The notes below the pieces were generated by a model that saw nothing but the letters and a program-made list of their open reading frames with translations, was not told the origin of the DNA and searched no databases. The translations under genes and the position numbers were made by a program. A stretch of DNA of 64,000 nucleotides. It comes from Hyphomonadaceae bacterium. Lineage in GTDB: Bacteria > Pseudomonadota > Alphaproteobacteria > Caulobacterales > Hyphomonadaceae. The DNA lies in NCBI GenBank assembly GCA_022844475.1, contig JALHLR010000010.1:18977-82976 (forward strand), given 5' to 3'. Positions 8,388 to 16,551 of this stretch are shown piece after piece (the stretch's first letter is position 1; each line of letters begins with the position of its first letter).

Positions 8388-9857
8388 ATGACGGGCAAGG
8401 GACTTTCACCGACAGAGGCGATCGACAAGGCGACGGAGCTGCATGCAGCCGCCGTGGCCAGGCTGCGCGCGGCGCTCGAGGCGTTCGTGCTGCGGGGCGA
8501 GACACCCGATCCGCAGGCGCGGACGCGCGGGGATTTCTGCTATCCGGAATTGCGCCTGACCTATCATCCTGACGGACCGATCCCGCCGCTGTCGCGAGCC
8601 TTCGCGAAGCTGTCGGAGGCTGGGCTGTATGTCAGCACGATCACGCAGCCGGCGTTCTTCCGGAACTATTTCCTCGAGCAGCTCGAGCAGATCACGGCGG
8701 ACTTCGATGTGACGCTCGATGTCGTCGTGTCAAAGTCGGAGATTCCGTATCCTTATGTGCTCGAGCACGCCTCGAACATAGACGCCGAGGCTCTGCCGCC
8801 GGCGGAGTTTGCGCGCTGGTTTCCGACGCCGCGGCTGGACCTGATTGGCGACGAGGTGATCGACGCCGAGATCCAGGATGGTGGGTTCTTCAACACAGAC
8901 GGGATGCGGCCGCTGGCGTTGTTCGATGCGGGGCGGATCGACTTTTCACTGCAGCGCTTGAAGCACTACACCGGCACGCCGTTCGAGCATGTGCAGCGCT
9001 ACATCCTGTTCACGAACTATCATCGTTATGTCGATCACTTCGTCGAGTGGTCGATCGAGCGGCTGAAGCAACCGGGGCCGTACAGGAAGCTTTCGGCGCC
9101 GGGCGGCATTGTCGTTGACGCCAAGACGAAGGATGCCGCGGCGAAGGTCAATGACGGGCCGTGGCGGCGTCACCAGATGCCGGCCTATCACCTGATGGCG
9201 GATGATCGCTCTGGGATCACACTGGTGAATATCGGCGTCGGGCCGTCGAACGCGAAGACGATCACGGATCACCTGGCTGTTCTGAGACCGGAATGCTGGA
9301 TCATGGTCGGACATTGCGGCGGGCTGCGGCATTCGCAGCGCATCGGCGACTATGTGCTGGCGCACGCGTATCTGCGTGACGACCATGTGCTGGATTCGGT
9401 GTTGCCGCGCGACATTCCGGTGCCGCCCATCGCGGAGGTGCAGGTCGCGCTGCAGGATGCAGCGGAAAAGGTGACGGGGGAGACCGGCGACCAGCTGAAG
9501 AGCCGGTTGCGAACGGGAACTGTGGTGACCACAGACGATCGCAACTGGGAGCTTCGCTTCACCGACAGTTCCAAGCGGTTCAACAAGTCTCGCGCGATCG
9601 CCATAGACATGGAAAGCGCAACGATTGCGGCCAATGGCTATCGCATGCGCGTGCCGTATGGTGTGCTGCTGTGCGTGTCTGACAAGCCGCTGCATGGCGA
9701 GATCAAGCTCGCGGGGGCGGCCAACCGCTTCTACGAGCGAGCGATCGGCGAGCACATCCGGATCGGCATCGAGACGCTGGAAAGCCTGGCGCGGGAAGGC
9801 GGCAGCGCGCTGCACTCGCGTAAGCTGCGGTCGTTCTATGAGCCGCCGTTCCGGTAG
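8388..9857 (+). CDS. amn: AMP nucleosidase
   Basis: Hydrolyses AMP to adenine and ribose 5-phosphate, controlling the adenylate pool. The 489 residues compare with 484 in E. coli Amn. An N-terminal Amn-specific domain (about 1-190) is followed by a nucleoside-phosphorylase fold containing NIGVGPSNAKT, GHCGGLR, the DYVLAHAYLRDD region and the MESATIAANGYR block that holds the substrate-binding Glu. It follows the channel gene by about 60 bases on the same strand and may be independently transcribed. Confidence 0.94.
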   Translation: MTGKGLSPTEAIDKATELHAAAVARLRAALEAFVLRGETPDPQARTRGDFCYPELRLTYHPDGPIPPLSRAFAKLSEAGLYVSTITQPAFFRNYFLEQLEQITADFDVTLDVVVSKSEIPYPYVLEHASNIDAEALPPAEFARWFPTPRLDLIGDEVIDAEIQDGGFFNTDGMRPLALFDAGRIDFSLQRLKHYTGTPFEHVQRYILFTNYHRYVDHFVEWSIERLKQPGPYRKLSAPGGIVVDAKTKDAAAKVNDGPWRRHQMPAYHLMADDRSGITLVNIGVGPSNAKTITDHLAVLRPECWIMVGHCGGLRHSQRIGDYVLAHAYLRDDHVLDSVLPRDIPVPPIAEVQVALQDAAEKVTGETGDQLKSRLRTGTVVTTDDRNWELRFTDSSKRFNKSRAIAIDMESATIAANGYRMRVPYGVLLCVSDKPLHGEIKLAGAANRFYERAIGEHIRIGIETLESLAREGGSALHSRKLRSFYEPPFR

Positions 9858-10032
9858 CGGCTGGCGTTTGACGCCCGCTACGATTGGGCGCGGGGCGTGT
9901 CGCTTCGGAATCAAGACTCAGGGGTTTCCCCGAAGCCCGAATCTGGGGCACCTCGCTTGAGGAATCGACACGAGCTTCCGGGTCAATCAGTATGCAACGA
10001 TGCCCCCGGCTTTCGCCGGTTGAGGACAAGTC

Positions 10033-11532
10033 ATGACGGACGCCCCCAAGGCGGATGTTTCGGGCGCTGGACCTGCCAACAGCCGCGTCGGCGGCGTGAT
10101 GCAGCCGGCTGGCCTGTCGTGGGCCGTGTTCGAGTTCGCACGCAATCCGTACTTCATGCTGATCGTGACGTACGTGTTCCCTCCGTATTTTGCGCAATAC
10201 ATCGTAGGCGACCCGGTGATCGGGCAGGCGACCGTGGCGGATGCGACGGGGTGGGCCGGGGTGATCGGCGCGCTGACGGCGCCGTTGCTCGGCGCGATGA
10301 TGGACAAGGGCGGGCGGCGCAGGCCCGTGATGGCGCTGTTCATCGGCATGCTGGTCGTCAGCGGCCTGTCGCTATGGTTCTCGACGCCGGGCAGTGTGGA
10401 TGCGGCGGGCGTGTTTCTGCCGCCGACGGGCGGGCTCGGCCTTTACGGCACGATGATGTTTCTCGTGCTGGGCTTCGTTGGCTATTCGTATTCGGAAATG
10501 ATGCACAATGCGATGCTGCGCGGATCGGGGCGGCCCGAAGCGCTGTCTCAGATTTCGGGCGCAGGGATCGGGCTGGGGCAGTTGTCGTCGGCAATCGCGC
10601 TGGGCGGTTTGGCGGTGGTCGGCCTTGCCTTGCCTGCGCTTGGCAGCGCGGAGTCGGGCTATGTCCTGCAGCGCGGGGCGGGGCCGTTCGTGGCGCTGTG
10701 GCTGCTGGTGTTCGTCATACCGTTCTTCATCTACGTGCCGGACGGCTCCCCGCCGGGCGGGACGTGGACAGAGGCTGCCCGGCAGATTTTCTCGAAGGAC
10801 GGAAAGCTCAATCCCCTGGCCGCCGCCACGGGTGTGATTGGCTATTTCAAGGGTCTGTTCCGGCAGTTCCCCGAGACAATGAAATACCTGCTGGCCTGCC
10901 TGATCTTCAAGGACGGGATCATTGCGCTGCTGGCGCTGGGCGGCGTGCTGTCGTCGGGCGTGCTGGGCTGGGGCTTTGTCGAGAACGTGCTGTATGGCAT
11001 CTGGGCGTCAGTGTTCGCGGCGATTGGCGGGCTGTGGCTCGCGGGCGTCATGGACAGGGCGTACGGACCGCGCAAATCGATCATGATCCAGCTCGCACTG
11101 CTGGTCATCACGATGGCGATCGCATTGGGGACGACGCAGCAGTCGATCCTGTATGGCCTGATGCCGGCCTCGCAGATCGTGCATGGCGCCGGTGTGTTCG
11201 ACACGCTGGCGGACGTGTTCTATCTCGCGATGATTGCTGTCGTGGCGATGCTGGCGGCGGCGAACATCTCGACGAGCCGCTATATGATCGTTGTGCTGGC
11301 GCCGAAGGATCGGGTGGCGGAGTTCTACGGGCTATTTGCGATCTCGAGCACGGCGACGGTCTGGCTTGGACCATTCCTCACGAGCTGGGCGACACGGGCT
11401 TTCAATGATCAGCGCATCGGTTTCTCGCCGGTGCTTCTGTTGCTCGCGATTGGCCTGGGGCTGATGTTCCTGCTGAAGCCGACGACGGGCGACCGGGGGA
11501 CGCTGGCGGCGGCAGGACCAGGCGGGCAGTAG
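10033..11532 (+). CDS. MFS transporter, UMF1/Atg22-like
   Basis: A 499-residue polytopic protein of about 12 predicted membrane helices. The first helix reads WAVFEFARNPYFMLIVTYVF followed by PPYFAQ, the N-terminal signature of the UMF1 (Atg22-like) branch of the major facilitator superfamily. A basic loop (MDKGGRRRP) after helix 2-3 is the MFS A-motif equivalent. Bacterial members are little characterised, so the substrate is unknown; yeast Atg22 exports amino acids from the vacuole. Between amn and this gene are about 175 bases containing only short hairpins (for example CCGGC-TTTC-GCCGG near 10007-10020). Confidence 0.88.
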   Translation: MTDAPKADVSGAGPANSRVGGVMQPAGLSWAVFEFARNPYFMLIVTYVFPPYFAQYIVGDPVIGQATVADATGWAGVIGALTAPLLGAMMDKGGRRRPVMALFIGMLVVSGLSLWFSTPGSVDAAGVFLPPTGGLGLYGTMMFLVLGFVGYSYSEMMHNAMLRGSGRPEALSQISGAGIGLGQLSSAIALGGLAVVGLALPALGSAESGYVLQRGAGPFVALWLLVFVIPFFIYVPDGSPPGGTWTEAARQIFSKDGKLNPLAAATGVIGYFKGLFRQFPETMKYLLACLIFKDGIIALLALGGVLSSGVLGWGFVENVLYGIWASVFAAIGGLWLAGVMDRAYGPRKSIMIQLALLVITMAIALGTTQQSILYGLMPASQIVHGAGVFDTLADVFYLAMIAVVAMLAAANISTSRYMIVVLAPKDRVAEFYGLFAISSTATVWLGPFLTSWATRAFNDQRIGFSPVLLLLAIGLGLMFLLKPTTGDRGTLAAAGPGGQ

Positions 11533-11621
11533 GGTTGCCGCGCCAATGTGCGCTGCCCCCCCGATCTGATTGTCCTTGTCGTCCGAAGGATATCAGCGCC
11601 GAGGCTGGGGGACGTTGAGCG

Positions 11622-12059
11622 CTACTCGCCCCTGGCCGTCGCGTTCTTGCCGGTGATCGTGGACATCGTGCTGCTGAAGTGCTCGGGGGCGTCGCCGACC
11701 ATCGGGGTGGCGCGGCACTTGTCGACGCAGGAGTAGGAATAGGCGCCCTGGCCGCGGATGATGGTGAGGCCGTCTTCGTTCTCGCCGCCGACGACGATCT
11801 GGTTGGTGTAGATTGTGTTCCCGCCGCGATCGAGGATGGTGAGGTTGGTCGTGCCGAAGGCCTTGCCGGTGACCAGCAGCGTGCGGGCGTCGTGGACGGA
11901 GACGTCGGCGACGGTGGCGTTGCCGATGATGACAGAGTTGGCTGCGCCCGCGATCTTGAGCGTGACCGTCTGGTCGACCTTCACCGAGAAGGGGTCGGCC
12001 AATGCTGCCGGCGCAAGCGCTAGGGCGAGCGCGAGGGCGGCGAAAAACTTCGTGGTCAT
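11622..12059 (-). CDS. Secreted protein with a Tad-secretin N-terminal domain (T2SS/T3SS pil_N-like)
   Basis: 145 residues from ATG 12059, which has GGGGAG seven bases upstream; a TTG five codons earlier is less likely. A clear signal peptide ends near ALA-DPF (about 22). The mature part carries the beta-rich module also found at the N-terminus of CpaC: compare VIIGNATVADVSV here with VIIANDKIANIVA in the CpaC encoded at 14315. A tail with two Cys (SCVDKC) may form a disulfide. It is on the opposite strand to flp and the cpa operon, and its position suggests a role in pilus assembly, perhaps as a secretin-associated or secretin-mimicking periplasmic protein. The function is inferred. Confidence 0.85.
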   Translation of the reverse strand: MTTKFFAALALALALAPAALADPFSVKVDQTVTLKIAGAANSVIIGNATVADVSVHDARTLLVTGKAFGTTNLTILDRGGNTIYTNQIVVGGENEDGLTIIRGQGAYSYSCVDKCRATPMVGDAPEHFSSTMSTITGKNATARGE

Positions 12060-12215
12060 GGCGGGACTCCCCAAGGCGACGCGTCCAACGATAGGCGCCA
12101 GTCCTGAATCAATGGCTAAGCCTCGCAGCGTGAAGCACGCCGCGCATGCACAAGACTCGCGCGCGCGATTCCTTTGAATCCGTGAGAGGGCGGGGGAGGG
12201 CGCTGGTTAGCGAAG

Positions 12216-12233
12216 CGTTCAAAGTATTGAACG
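12216..12233. promoter_or_regulatory. Operator-like palindrome upstream of flp
   Basis: CGTTCAA-AGTA-TTGAACG is a perfect 7-bp inverted repeat with a 4-base spacer, 165 bases before the flp start in the AT-rich intergenic region. The spacing and symmetry suit a dimeric DNA-binding regulator. The protein is unknown. Confidence 0.35.
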
Positions 12234-12251
12234 AGCTATCAACAATCGTAG

Positions 12252-12266
12252 TTAAGCAGAAATGAA
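12252..12266 (+). promoter_or_regulatory. Candidate CtrA-type box upstream of flp
   Basis: TTAA-N7-TGAA matches seven of eight bases of the CtrA consensus TTAA-N7-TTAA known from Caulobacter, where pilin expression is CtrA-controlled. It is 132 bases before the flp start. One mismatch in such a short motif makes this tentative. Confidence 0.3.
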
Positions 12267-12397
12267 TGCGAATACATGCAAATTTCTTGTTTGTTTTACG
12301 GGATATCAATGGAGCTCATGTAGAACTGACCATACCTACTGCGGGTGATGGTAATTCGCTGTGGGACAACAGAAGCCATGCATAGCGGAGAAGCACT

Positions 12398-12556
12398 ATG
12401 AAAAACGTGATCAAGTTCCTGAAGAACAAATCCGGCGCGACCGCGATCGAGTACGGCCTGATTGCCGCCCTCATCGCCGTTGCCGTCATCGGCGGCGTCG
12501 GCCAGCTCGGCACGTCGGCCAACACGACGTTCAACGAAGTCTCGGCCGCGATGTAA
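12398..12556 (+). CDS. flp: Flp/Fap type IVb pilin
   Basis: A 52-residue prepilin, the structural subunit of the Tad pilus. A short basic leader (MKNVIKFLKNKSG) precedes the cleavage region and the conserved TAIEYGLIAALIAVAVIGG hydrophobic segment, with the Glu-Tyr pair typical of Flp pilins. The C-terminal tail (TSANTTFNEVSAAM) is short, as expected. It should be cleaved by the CpaA peptidase encoded next and assembled by CpaF-TadB-TadC. A GGAG ribosome site lies seven bases before the ATG. A strong intrinsic terminator follows, so pilin can be made in excess over the machinery. Confidence 0.95.
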   Translation: MKNVIKFLKNKSGATAIEYGLIAALIAVAVIGGVGQLGTSANTTFNEVSAAM

Positions 12557-12590
12557 TCGCGGGCCAGCGAAATCGCTGGTCTAGAAATGG

Positions 12591-12625
12591 AAGCCGCGGA
12601 CCTCTGGTCCGCGGCTTCTTTTTTT
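12591..12625 (+). terminator. Strong intrinsic terminator after flp
   Basis: AAGCCGCGGACC (12591-12602), loop TCT, GGTCCGCGGCTT (12606-12617): a perfect 12-bp stem followed by C and seven T residues. It is the best-formed terminator in the window and separates abundant pilin mRNA from the cpa genes downstream. Confidence 0.92.
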
Positions 12626-12712
12626 CCGAATACTTCGCAATTCTCGCGAATGTTTGGTTTGGTCAAGAATTCCTTCAGCGAAATCTGTCAGGTTGTTTGA
12701 ATAAGAAGACTG

Positions 12713-13237
12713 ATGGGTGGTGGCTGCTCGATGATCACGTCCTTGCTCTGCCTGGCATTTCCTCTGCTGCTGATCTACGCCGCCTGGCATGACGTCTCGA
12801 CGATGACGATCCCGAACTGGGTGTCGATCGTGCTGGCCGTGACGTTCATTCCCGCGGCGCTGACCGCCGGGCTGAGCCTTGAGGAAATCGGCTGGCATCT
12901 GTTGTTCGGCGCAGCCGTACTGATCGGCTGTGCGGTGCTTTTCTATCTCAACGTGTTCGGCGGTGGAGACGCGAAGGTGATTGCGGCCGCCTCGCTATGG
13001 ACCGGACTCGCGGGCAGCGCGCCTTTCGTCATGGGCATGGCGATTGCCGGCGGCCTGCTCGCGGGACTGCTGATCATGCTTCGCCGGATGAAGATCCAGA
13101 CGACGAAGGCCTGGCTTGCGCGCCTTCTGTCGCCGGAAGAGGGCGCGCCTTATGCCGTGGCGATCGCGGCGGGCGCCTTGCTGGCTGCGCCGGCTTCGCC
13201 CGTGCTGGCGGCCGGGCTTGCAACCCTGTCGGTGTGA
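12713..13237 (+). CDS. cpaA: Prepilin peptidase CpaA (TadV-like, A24 family)
   Basis: Membrane aspartic protease that removes the Flp leader. The 174 residues contain several hydrophobic helices and the two catalytic aspartates of the A24 family: WHDVSTMTIPN just after the first helix and the GxGD-type motif FGGGDAK. It lacks the N-methylation domain of large PilD enzymes, as is usual for CpaA/TadV. The start may be 12713 (AAGAAG upstream) or ATG 12731, which places Met directly before the first helix. It lies about 85 bases after the flp terminator. Confidence 0.92.
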   Translation: MGGGCSMITSLLCLAFPLLLIYAAWHDVSTMTIPNWVSIVLAVTFIPAALTAGLSLEEIGWHLLFGAAVLIGCAVLFYLNVFGGGDAKVIAAASLWTGLAGSAPFVMGMAIAGGLLAGLLIMLRRMKIQTTKAWLARLLSPEEGAPYAVAIAAGALLAAPASPVLAAGLATLSV

Positions 13238-13336
13238 TTTGGGGACCGGTAACGACCGGAAAACCATCAGACGCCAGCAAAACCAGCGAATGGTTAATCC
13301 CGCCGCCGTTTCGTTAATGACCCCTCGGCCGACGTC

Positions 13337-13351
13337 TTAACCCTCCCTTAG
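13337..13351 (+). promoter_or_regulatory. Candidate CtrA-type box upstream of cpaB
   Basis: TTAA-N7-TTAG, one mismatch from TTAA-N7-TTAA, about 70 bases before the cpaB start. The 184-base gap between cpaA and cpaB is large for this operon, so an internal promoter is plausible. Two GTTAAT copies also occur just upstream (about 13290-13317). Confidence 0.35.
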
Positions 13352-13421
13352 AGCCCTCATGAAAGTGTCGAGCCTCGGATAGGCGCCTTTCAGGCCTGTT
13401 GGGGACTTGCGGAGGGTCTTC

Positions 13422-14306
13422 ATGTCGCCCATGCGACTGATAATTCTGGTGATTGCAGCAGGCGCGGCCATTGGCGCCGTGTTCCTCGTTCGCTCGATGC
13501 AGGCGCCGGCGCCGGCCGTTGCAGCCGCAGACATCACTGCGGCGCCCGCGCCCGTAGCTGTCGAGATTCCCCTCAAGCAGATCCTTGTCGCCAGCAAGAC
13601 CATTCCTGCCGGCAAGTTTGTGTCGCTTGACGACCTGAAGTGGCAGGGCTGGCCAGCCGATGCGCAGATGGACAGCTTCATCGACCAGGAAAAAGAGGCA
13701 GAAGCGCTCGAGAAGATGGTCGGCGCCGTGGCGCGCTTCGACATCGTTGCGGGCGAGCCTGTCACCAAGACCAAGCTGCAGCACCCGGGCACGGCGGGCT
13801 TCATGTCCGTGATGCTGACGCCCGGCATGCGCGCCGTGTCGATCGAGATCGAGACCGAGACAGCGGCTGGCGGCTTCATCCAGCCCAACGACCGCGTCGA
13901 TGTGATCCTGACGCGGGAAGTCGAGAACGCCAACGCCCAGGCCAACCCGATGGCCGGCATCCGCTCTGACCTTATCCTTGCGAATATCCGCGTGCTGGCG
14001 ATCGACCATGTGTATGGCACGCCGCCGGTCGAGGGTGGCGATGAAGAAGTCAGAACCGGGCAGGGTGCTGTCATTGTCGGTTCGCGCGCGACCCTTGAGC
14101 TCACCGAGCGTGATGCAACGCTGGTGAACACGGCCCGCAAGGCGGGCGACATCTCGCTGACGCTGCGCTCAATCGCAGACCTGTCGGCGCCGCAGGGCGC
14201 GACGGGCACCGGCAAGGCCTATCGTGACGGCGTCTCCCAGGACGCCGAAGGCGTGCGCATCTATCGCTATGGCACTGAAACCGTGTCTTCGGCGACCGCA
14301 GGTTGA
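13422..14306 (+). CDS. cpaB: Flp pilus assembly protein CpaB (RcpC-like)
   Basis: 294 residues from ATG 13422, preceded by GGAGGG with a 5-base spacer; an in-frame ATG at 13407 is upstream of that site. One N-terminal membrane anchor (about 4-24) and a Pro/Ala-rich linker lead to a SAF-like domain (KQILVASKTIPAGKFVSLDDL), then a beta-rich domain. CpaB/RcpC proteins sit in the periplasm with the CpaC secretin. The stop codon lies eight bases before the cpaC start, so the genes are translationally close. Confidence 0.92.
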   Translation: MSPMRLIILVIAAGAAIGAVFLVRSMQAPAPAVAAADITAAPAPVAVEIPLKQILVASKTIPAGKFVSLDDLKWQGWPADAQMDSFIDQEKEAEALEKMVGAVARFDIVAGEPVTKTKLQHPGTAGFMSVMLTPGMRAVSIEIETETAAGGFIQPNDRVDVILTREVENANAQANPMAGIRSDLILANIRVLAIDHVYGTPPVEGGDEEVRTGQGAVIVGSRATLELTERDATLVNTARKAGDISLTLRSIADLSAPQGATGTGKAYRDGVSQDAEGVRIYRYGTETVSSATAG

Positions 14307-14314
14307 GGTTCCCC

Positions 14315-15847
14315 ATGTCAGCCAACCGCAACTTCGTCCTTGCAAGCCTGGCGGCCGCTCTCGCCCTCACAGGCACATCATTCGCGCAGCCTCCCGGCGA
14401 GCTTGCTGGTCAGCAGCGCCTCGCTCCCCAGCAACCGGCGCAGCGGATGACGATGCCGGAAGCTACGGCTGCGGAATCGACCGAGACGCTGACGCTGACT
14501 GTCAACAAGAGCTACATGATCGAGTTCGATGTCGACATCGACGACGTTATCATCGCCAACGACAAGATCGCCAATATCGTCGCGCGCGACCGCCGCCGCG
14601 TGGCGGTGCAGGGCGTGTCGCCGGGCGAGAGCAATATCGTGTTTCTTGACCGCACAGGCCGGCGCATCAAGACGCTGGAGATCTCGGTGACGGATGGCGT
14701 CGCGGGCATGGACCAGCTACGCGGCCTGATCAAGCGGCACGTGCCGGGCTCCAAGGTGCAGGTCGAGTCGGTGAATGGCCGCGTGATCCTCGCCGGATCG
14801 GTACCGAACCTCGCGGGCGCGGACCGCGTCATGCAGCTTGCGCGCGCCTACGCCAAGGACGACGCCAGCGTGCTCAACATGATGGCGATCGATGGCAAGG
14901 ACCAGGTGACGCTGAAAGTGCGCGTCGTCGAGATGCAGCGTTCAGTCATCAAGCAGATGGGCATCAACCTCACGGGTTCGATCGGCTTCGGCCAGATCAC
15001 CGGGTCGGCATTCGACAACACGGTGTCGATCGGCGCCTCCAATGCCTTCCCGATCGCGGGCACGGCGCTGGGCGGCCTCGTCGCCAACCTTGGCTTCAAG
15101 AACTCCGTCAACGGTGTGCCGCAGAGCACGGTCGGCGCAAAGGTCAATGCGCTGGAACGCGTGGGCCTCGTGCGCACGCTGGCCGAGCCGAACCTTGCGG
15201 CGATCTCGGGCGAGGCGGGCAAGTTTCTTGTCGGCGGCGAATTCCCTGTGCCGGTTGCGCAGGACGACGGCAAGATCTCGATCGAGTTCAAGCCCTACGG
15301 CGTGGGTCTTGGCTATACGCCAGTGGTGATGTCGGAGGGCCGGATCTCGCTGCAACTGTCGGTCGAGGTGTCGGAAATCTCCACGCAGGGCGGCTTCCAG
15401 TCGGCGTCGGGCGTGGTGATCGACCCCACGACGGGCCAGCCGATCGCGGCGCAGACGATCACCATCCCGGCACTGAAAGTACGGCGTGCCGAAACCACGG
15501 TGGAGATCCCCTCCGGCGGAAGTCTCGTAATCGCCGGCCTGATCCAGGAATCGACCAAGCAGAATCTCGACAGCATTCCGGGCGTGAAGGACGTGCCGGT
15601 GCTGAGCGCGTTGTTCCGCAGCCGCGATTTCCAGAATGACGAGACCGAACTGGTCGTGATCGTGACACCGTATCTGGTCGATCCGACAGACCCGCAGGGC
15701 TTCCGCGATCCGGACCGTGGCTATGTGACGGCGACCGACGCGCGCACCGTCCTGTTCGGCAAGCTCAACGACGTCTACGCCGCGCCGGGTTCGGCTGCGG
15801 CACGGTCGCCTGCGCCATCTGGCGCCAGCGGCTTCATCATCGACTGA
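14315..15847 (+). CDS. cpaC: Flp pilus outer-membrane secretin CpaC (RcpA-like)
   Basis: 510 residues from ATG 14315, with GAGG six bases upstream. A cleavable signal peptide (to about residue 25, ALTGTSFAQ) is followed by the pil_N module (about 55-130), a BON-like segment (SVNGRVILAGSVPNLAGADR) and the C-terminal secretin domain with the VGGEFPVP and STKQNLDSIPGVKDVPVL blocks. It forms the outer-membrane channel for the pilus. It shares its N-terminal module with the small protein at 11622-12059. Confidence 0.95.
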   Translation: MSANRNFVLASLAAALALTGTSFAQPPGELAGQQRLAPQQPAQRMTMPEATAAESTETLTLTVNKSYMIEFDVDIDDVIIANDKIANIVARDRRRVAVQGVSPGESNIVFLDRTGRRIKTLEISVTDGVAGMDQLRGLIKRHVPGSKVQVESVNGRVILAGSVPNLAGADRVMQLARAYAKDDASVLNMMAIDGKDQVTLKVRVVEMQRSVIKQMGINLTGSIGFGQITGSAFDNTVSIGASNAFPIAGTALGGLVANLGFKNSVNGVPQSTVGAKVNALERVGLVRTLAEPNLAAISGEAGKFLVGGEFPVPVAQDDGKISIEFKPYGVGLGYTPVVMSEGRISLQLSVEVSEISTQGGFQSASGVVIDPTTGQPIAAQTITIPALKVRRAETTVEIPSGGSLVIAGLIQESTKQNLDSIPGVKDVPVLSALFRSRDFQNDETELVVIVTPYLVDPTDPQGFRDPDRGYVTATDARTVLFGKLNDVYAAPGSAAARSPAPSGASGFIID

Positions 15848-15859
15848 GGAATGGCAGAG

Positions 15860-16540
15860 ATGGCAAAGCGGTTTCATATTGCACTCGCAAGCCTGCCCCT
15901 GATCGCGCTGGGCGGCTGCATGCAGACGCAGGAGCAGATCGCCTGGTCCAACCGTATGCACACGCAGATCGTGGCGCAGGAGACGACGGCGGAACTCAAG
16001 ATAGGCACGGTTGTGGCCGGCGAAAAACTCGGCCTGCGCGAGCGTGACGCCGTCAAGGGGTTCACGATGGCCTATCAGCAGGAAGGCCATGGCGCGGTCA
16101 TTATCTCGCGCCCCTCGAACGGTCCGGACGACATCTCCGCCATGCGCGCGGCCGCCGACGCGCGCGCCATGATGCTGGCCGAGGGTGTTGACCAGAGCAT
16201 GATCGCCGAGGGTACATATGACGGGGCCGGTGCGCGATCGGCGCCGCTGATCATCAGCTATCGCACCTACGAGGCGGTCGTACCGAACTGCCCGGACATC
16301 TCGCACTGGGATTTCACCAACACATCCTCGAATGCGGCGCTGCCGTCGCTTGGCTGCGCAGTGGCGGTGAACCTCGCGGCGATGATCGCCAATCCATCTG
16401 ACCTCGTTGGCGATCAGCCGACCGATCCGGCTGACATCGCGCGCCGCGGCATCATGTTCAGCAAGTATCGCCAGGGCGTGCGGACGTCGTCCGAACGCAA
16501 CAATGACGCCAGCGGCGCCATCAGCACGGTCGTCGAGTAG
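15860..16540 (+). CDS. cpaD: Pilus assembly lipoprotein CpaD
   Basis: 226 residues from ATG 15860, with GAGGA nine bases before; ATG 15851 is the alternative. The signal ends in a lipobox LGGC (LIALGGCMQ). The mature part contains the CpaD family features: a region that handles repeated Ala-rich ADARAMMLAEGV helices and the block NCPDISHWDFTNTSSNAALPS followed by LGCAVAVNLAAMIANPSDL. In Caulobacter and Tad systems CpaD is an outer-membrane-associated partner of the CpaC secretin. Confidence 0.93.
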   Translation: MAKRFHIALASLPLIALGGCMQTQEQIAWSNRMHTQIVAQETTAELKIGTVVAGEKLGLRERDAVKGFTMAYQQEGHGAVIISRPSNGPDDISAMRAAADARAMMLAEGVDQSMIAEGTYDGAGARSAPLIISYRTYEAVVPNCPDISHWDFTNTSSNAALPSLGCAVAVNLAAMIANPSDLVGDQPTDPADIARRGIMFSKYRQGVRTSSERNNDASGAISTVVE

Positions 16541-16551
16541 GGGCAGCGGAC

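Larger units (their letters stand above)
12060..12397. promoter_or_regulatory. AT-rich regulatory region between the secretin-N-domain gene and flp
   Basis: 338 bases without a gene. The stretch at about 12215-12320 is clearly AT-richer than its surroundings. It contains an 18-base palindrome and a CtrA-like element (both listed) and must hold the flp promoter and leader. A minus-strand open frame here (12109-12309) has no family features and looks spurious. The flp ribosome site GGAG is at 12387-12390. Confidence 0.55.

Noticed and set aside
12109..12309. Minus-strand 66-residue frame in the flp upstream region
   Set aside because: No ribosome site or homology features; it covers the AT-rich control region and its palindrome.
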